The notes under the pieces are model-generated. The model worked only from the letters and a program-made list of their open reading frames with translations. It was not told the DNA's origin and searched no databases. Both the position numbers and the translations under genes were made by a program. Below, one piece after another: positions 7,158 through 8,804 of a stretch of DNA of 8,804 nucleotides. Each line of letters begins with the position of its first letter. Position 1 is the first letter of the stretch. The stretch is taken from the NCBI GenBank assembly GCA_027046415.1, contig JALTYW010000226.1:1-8804 (forward strand). The letters run 5' to 3'. Source of the stretch: Sulfurovum sp. GTDB taxonomy: Bacteria > Campylobacterota > Campylobacteria > Campylobacterales > Sulfurovaceae.

Positions 7158-8459
7158 ATGAAACCAACTTTATTTGGCTATGGATTGACAACAAAGGCGA
7201 TCGCCAAAAAAGTTGGCGGTGGCTGTACCTTTTTTGACGACAATTGCAAAGCACCTTATATCGATGAGATGGGTAACCACATCTTACCCTCAGAAATGTT
7301 CGACCCTAACAAAAGTGCACTGGAAGTCACCACCCCCAGCCTTCCTCCAAAACACCCTCTCATTCAAAAGGCAAAACACCTCATGAGTGAGTATGACTAT
7401 TTTTTAGGAAAAAAAGAAAAGGGAAAAGGGAAAACATTAATAGAAGCATCGCAAAGCGATGCAAACCATAACGCTTCACTCTTCACTCTTCACTCTTCAC
7501 TTGAAAGGCAAATGCCTTTCACCATCTGGATCTCCGGCACCAACGGCAAAACCACCACCACCCAAATGCTCACGCATCTGCTCAAAGACCGTGGTGCGGT
7601 AAGCGGCGGCAACATCGGTACCCCTTTGGCAGAACTTGACCCCAAAGCCCCCATTTGGGTGCTGGAGACAAGTTCTTTTACACTCCACCACACCCACACT
7701 GCCTCGCCAGATATCTATCTGCTGCTACCTATTACTCCCGACCATCTCGACTGGCACGGCACACCGGAAGTCTATGCCGCAGACAAACTGCGTCCGCTCC
7801 TTACCATGAAAGAGGGAGAGCTTGCGCTTGTACCCAAAGGGCTTGACCTCCCCAAGACCGATGCCTATGTGGTCGAGTATGACAGCAATACATTTCTCTG
7901 TGACTATTTCGGTCTGGATCAGACAAAACTCAATTATAAAGGTGCTTTTTTGCAGGATGCACTGCTTGCACTGGCTATCACCAAAGTACTCTTTGATACA
8001 ACAGACTACGATCTTCTCAACCACTTCGAGCGTGACGCACACAGACAGGAAGAGTTTACTGATGCAAAAGGGAGGCTCTGGGTCAACGACTCCAAAGCCA
8101 CCAACCTCGATGCGGCGATACAGGCAGTCAAAACCTATACCCATACCCCCATCCACCTTATCCTCGGAGGCGATGACAAAGGGGTCGATCTTACTCCGCT
8201 TTTTGAGACCATCGCACCCCTGAACATTACCCTCTACAGCATCGGCGCAAACAGTGAAAAAATAAAAGCCCTCTCAGAACGTTTTGGCATTAATCTAAAA
8301 GAGGCAGGTACACTCAAGCGTGCCGTAGCAATGATTGACAAAGTCCATACTAACAACAGCACTGCCCTTCTCTCGCCTGCTGCGGCAAGCTTCGATCAGT
8401 TCAACTCCTATAAGCACAGGGGAGAGACCTTTGTTTCACTTGTAAAAGCACTTTCCTAA
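7158..8459 (+). CDS. murD: UDP-N-acetylmuramoyl-L-alanine:D-glutamate ligase MurD with in-frame repeat insert
   Basis: MurD adds D-glutamate to UDP-MurNAc-L-Ala, using ATP, in the cytoplasm. Domain 1 (about 1-82, with FGYG and PSLPPKHPLIQKA) binds the UDP substrate. Domain 2 carries the P-loop GTNGKTTT (127-134), GGNIGTP, ETSSF with Glu170, DHLDWHG and Lys210 in the position of the carbamylated lysine. Domain 3 has NDSKATN (310-316), GGDDKG (337-342) and SPAAASFDQF (406-415). All catalytic motifs are intact. At 433 residues it is about 30 longer than epsilon relatives, because residues 83-118, rich in Lys and Gly and then Ser and Leu, replace a linker of a few residues between domains 1 and 2. 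That insert is encoded by a palindromic repeat. The ATG at 7158 has TAGGA overlapping the mraY stop, implying coupling. Confidence 0.95.
   Translation: MKPTLFGYGLTTKAIAKKVGGGCTFFDDNCKAPYIDEMGNHILPSEMFDPNKSALEVTTPSLPPKHPLIQKAKHLMSEYDYFLGKKEKGKGKTLIEASQSDANHNASLFTLHSSLERQMPFTIWISGTNGKTTTTQMLTHLLKDRGAVSGGNIGTPLAELDPKAPIWVLETSSFTLHHTHTASPDIYLLLPITPDHLDWHGTPEVYAADKLRPLLTMKEGELALVPKGLDLPKTDAYVVEYDSNTFLCDYFGLDQTKLNYKGAFLQDALLALAITKVLFDTTDYDLLNHFERDAHRQEEFTDAKGRLWVNDSKATNLDAAIQAVKTYTHTPIHLILGGDDKGVDLTPLFETIAPLNITLYSIGANSEKIKALSERFGINLKEAGTLKRAVAMIDKVHTNNSTALLSPAAASFDQFNSYKHRGETFVSLVKALS
7404..7511 (+). repeat. Symmetric palindromic repeat inserted in frame in murD
   Basis: These 36 codons have no counterpart in usual MurD. 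From 7407 to 7501 the DNA is exactly symmetric in layout about base 7454. It has four purine heptads (7407-7434, two exact GGGAAAA and two degenerate), 11 nt, a perfect hairpin (7446-7462, GCATCGC-AAA-GCGATGC), 11 nt, and four exact CTTCACT heptads (7474-7501). The two heptad tracts can pair at about 5 of 7 positions per unit when offset by one base, and CATTA/TAACG adds a partial inner stem. The composition differs sharply from the flanking murD. It could be a non-autonomous palindromic element that tolerates translation, or a locally expanded simple repeat. No transposase is present. Confidence 0.75.
7503..7520 (+). repeat. Perfect 8-bp hairpin at the right edge of the murD insert
   Basis: GAAAGGCA-AA-TGCCTTTC has two exact 8-bp arms. 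The right arm (7513-7520) belongs to native murD codons for Met-Pro-Phe at the start of the ATPase domain. The left arm is the last part of the insert. The insert therefore ends in an inverted copy of its target edge, which may be a trace of how it arose. Confidence 0.5.
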
Positions 8460-8460
8460 A

Positions 8461-8499
8461 GAGAAAAAACAGGAAAACTGCTTTTTCTCAATCTTTTTT
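8461..8499 (+). terminator. Rho-independent terminator after murD
   Basis: One base beyond the murD stop, a 12-bp stem with a single A/C mismatch (left arm 8461-8472, right arm 8478-8489, loop GAAAA) is followed by a T-run at 8494-8499. It closes the mraY-murD transcript and separates it from the tRNA gene. Confidence 0.85.
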
Positions 8500-8512
8500 A
8501 AGGTTACATAGC

Positions 8513-8518
8513 TATAAT
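8513..8518 (+). promoter_or_regulatory. -10 box of the tRNA-Phe gene
   Basis: A consensus TATAAT lies 23 bp before the mature tRNA 5' end, so transcription would begin near 8525 and give a leader of about 17 nt for RNase P to remove. Upstream is T-rich DNA overlapping the murD terminator T-run; no good -35 is seen, as often in Campylobacterota. Confidence 0.6.
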
Positions 8519-8541
8519 TTCATCCACTTCACGACAACAGT

Positions 8542-8617
8542 GGCTCTGTAGCTCAGTTGGTAGAGCAAAGGACTGAAAATCCTTGTGTCGGCGGTTCGAT
8601 TCCGTCCAGCGCCACCA
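8542..8617 (+). tRNA. tRNA-Phe (anticodon GAA), CCA encoded
   Basis: The 76-nt cloverleaf is complete: acceptor 8542-8548/8607-8613, D arm with GCTC/GAGC (8551-8554/8563-8566), anticodon stem AAGGA/TCCTT (8568-8572/8580-8584), loop with GAA at 8575-8577, five-base variable loop, T arm GGCGG/CCGTC (8590-8594/8602-8606) around TTCGATT, discriminator A8614 and encoded CCA 8615-8617. GAA reads the Phe codons TTT/TTC. The acceptor stem has one U-C mismatch at pair 4-69 (8545/8610); all other pairs hold, with one G-U in the T stem. Confidence 0.95.
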
Positions 8618-8804
8618 TCCGTTAACTTTTATCCAAATTTTTTCTTTTCTTGTTAACTTTTTTGATACAAACATACACAATACAATTCTCTGTAACCTTT
8701 TTTACGACATCTCATTGCCTCGCTATGCTGAAAGAATCTTTAAATATAGTGCGCCCATTCAAATCATAAGTGCAATTCACCTCTAAATTAAGCAGCTACT
8801 TCTT
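8618..8804. other. AT-rich region after tRNA-Phe without a recognisable gene
   Basis: These 187 bp hold no convincing reading frame on either strand. Visible items are a 10-bp direct repeat GTTAACTTTT (8621-8630 and 8652-8661), T-rich runs at 8635-8650 and 8657-8663, and a TACAAT box at 8681-8686 that could be a promoter for something beyond the right edge. No hairpin terminator for the tRNA is clear. Confidence 0.5.

Noticed and set aside
7407..7501. CRISPR array from the regular heptads
   Set aside because: The units are 7 bp with no spacers, and no cas genes are nearby.
7158..8459. murD as a pseudogene or split gene because of the insert
   Set aside because: The frame is open throughout and all catalytic motifs on both sides are intact, so a functional enzyme with a long linker is more likely.
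8662..8686. Sigma-70 promoter TTGATA...TACAAT after the tRNA
   Set aside because: The 13-bp spacer is too short for a normal promoter; only the TACAAT box was kept as a weak possibility.
8583..8786. 67-codon plus-strand open frame starting inside the tRNA
   Set aside because: It begins in the tRNA 3' half, has no ribosome binding site and low-complexity content.

Overview
This window looks like a chromosomal core-gene region of a Campylobacterota (epsilonproteobacterial) bacterium. A free-living sulfur or hydrogen oxidiser of the Sulfurovum/Sulfurimonas type fits best. The grounds are protein style (MraY beginning with the DINLF.YISVRAG pattern, a short ExbB, MurD and FabG of epsilon type), moderate GC, and gene order. 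From memory, Campylobacter jejuni also has murD-mraY divergent from pgm(gpmI)-fabG. Species cannot be fixed from the sequence alone.

Minus-strand block (read from 6010 down to 1): gpmI (glycolysis), a small acidic helical protein that may be TerB-like, fabG (fatty acid synthesis), an OmpR-type response regulator, its histidine kinase, a YegS-type lipid kinase, exbB, and exbD cut by the left edge. Spacings are short: the fabG stop and regulator start share a base, and exbB/exbD overlap by 4 bp. Longer gaps of 85, 89 and 69 bp sit before the small protein gene, the kinase gene and exbB. Those gaps hold short palindromes or promoter-like boxes, so internal promoters are likely.

Plus-strand block (6091-8459): mraY and murD, consecutive steps of peptidoglycan precursor synthesis, 8 bp apart, ended by a strong intrinsic terminator. 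It diverges from gpmI across an 80-bp spacer with facing -10-like boxes. After the terminator come a tRNA-Phe gene (GAA anticodon, encoded CCA) with its own -10 box and 187 bp with no recognisable gene.

The most unusual item lies inside murD. An in-frame insert of about 36 codons sits at the junction of the substrate-binding and ATPase domains. At DNA level it is a symmetric repeat: four purine heptads, an 11-nt arm, a perfect 7-bp hairpin with AAA loop, an 11-nt arm, then four exact CTTCACT heptads. This resembles a small palindromic repeat that has inserted in frame in an essential gene, in the manner known for Rickettsia palindromic elements. Nothing else in the window looks like a mobile element, CRISPR array or defence system.
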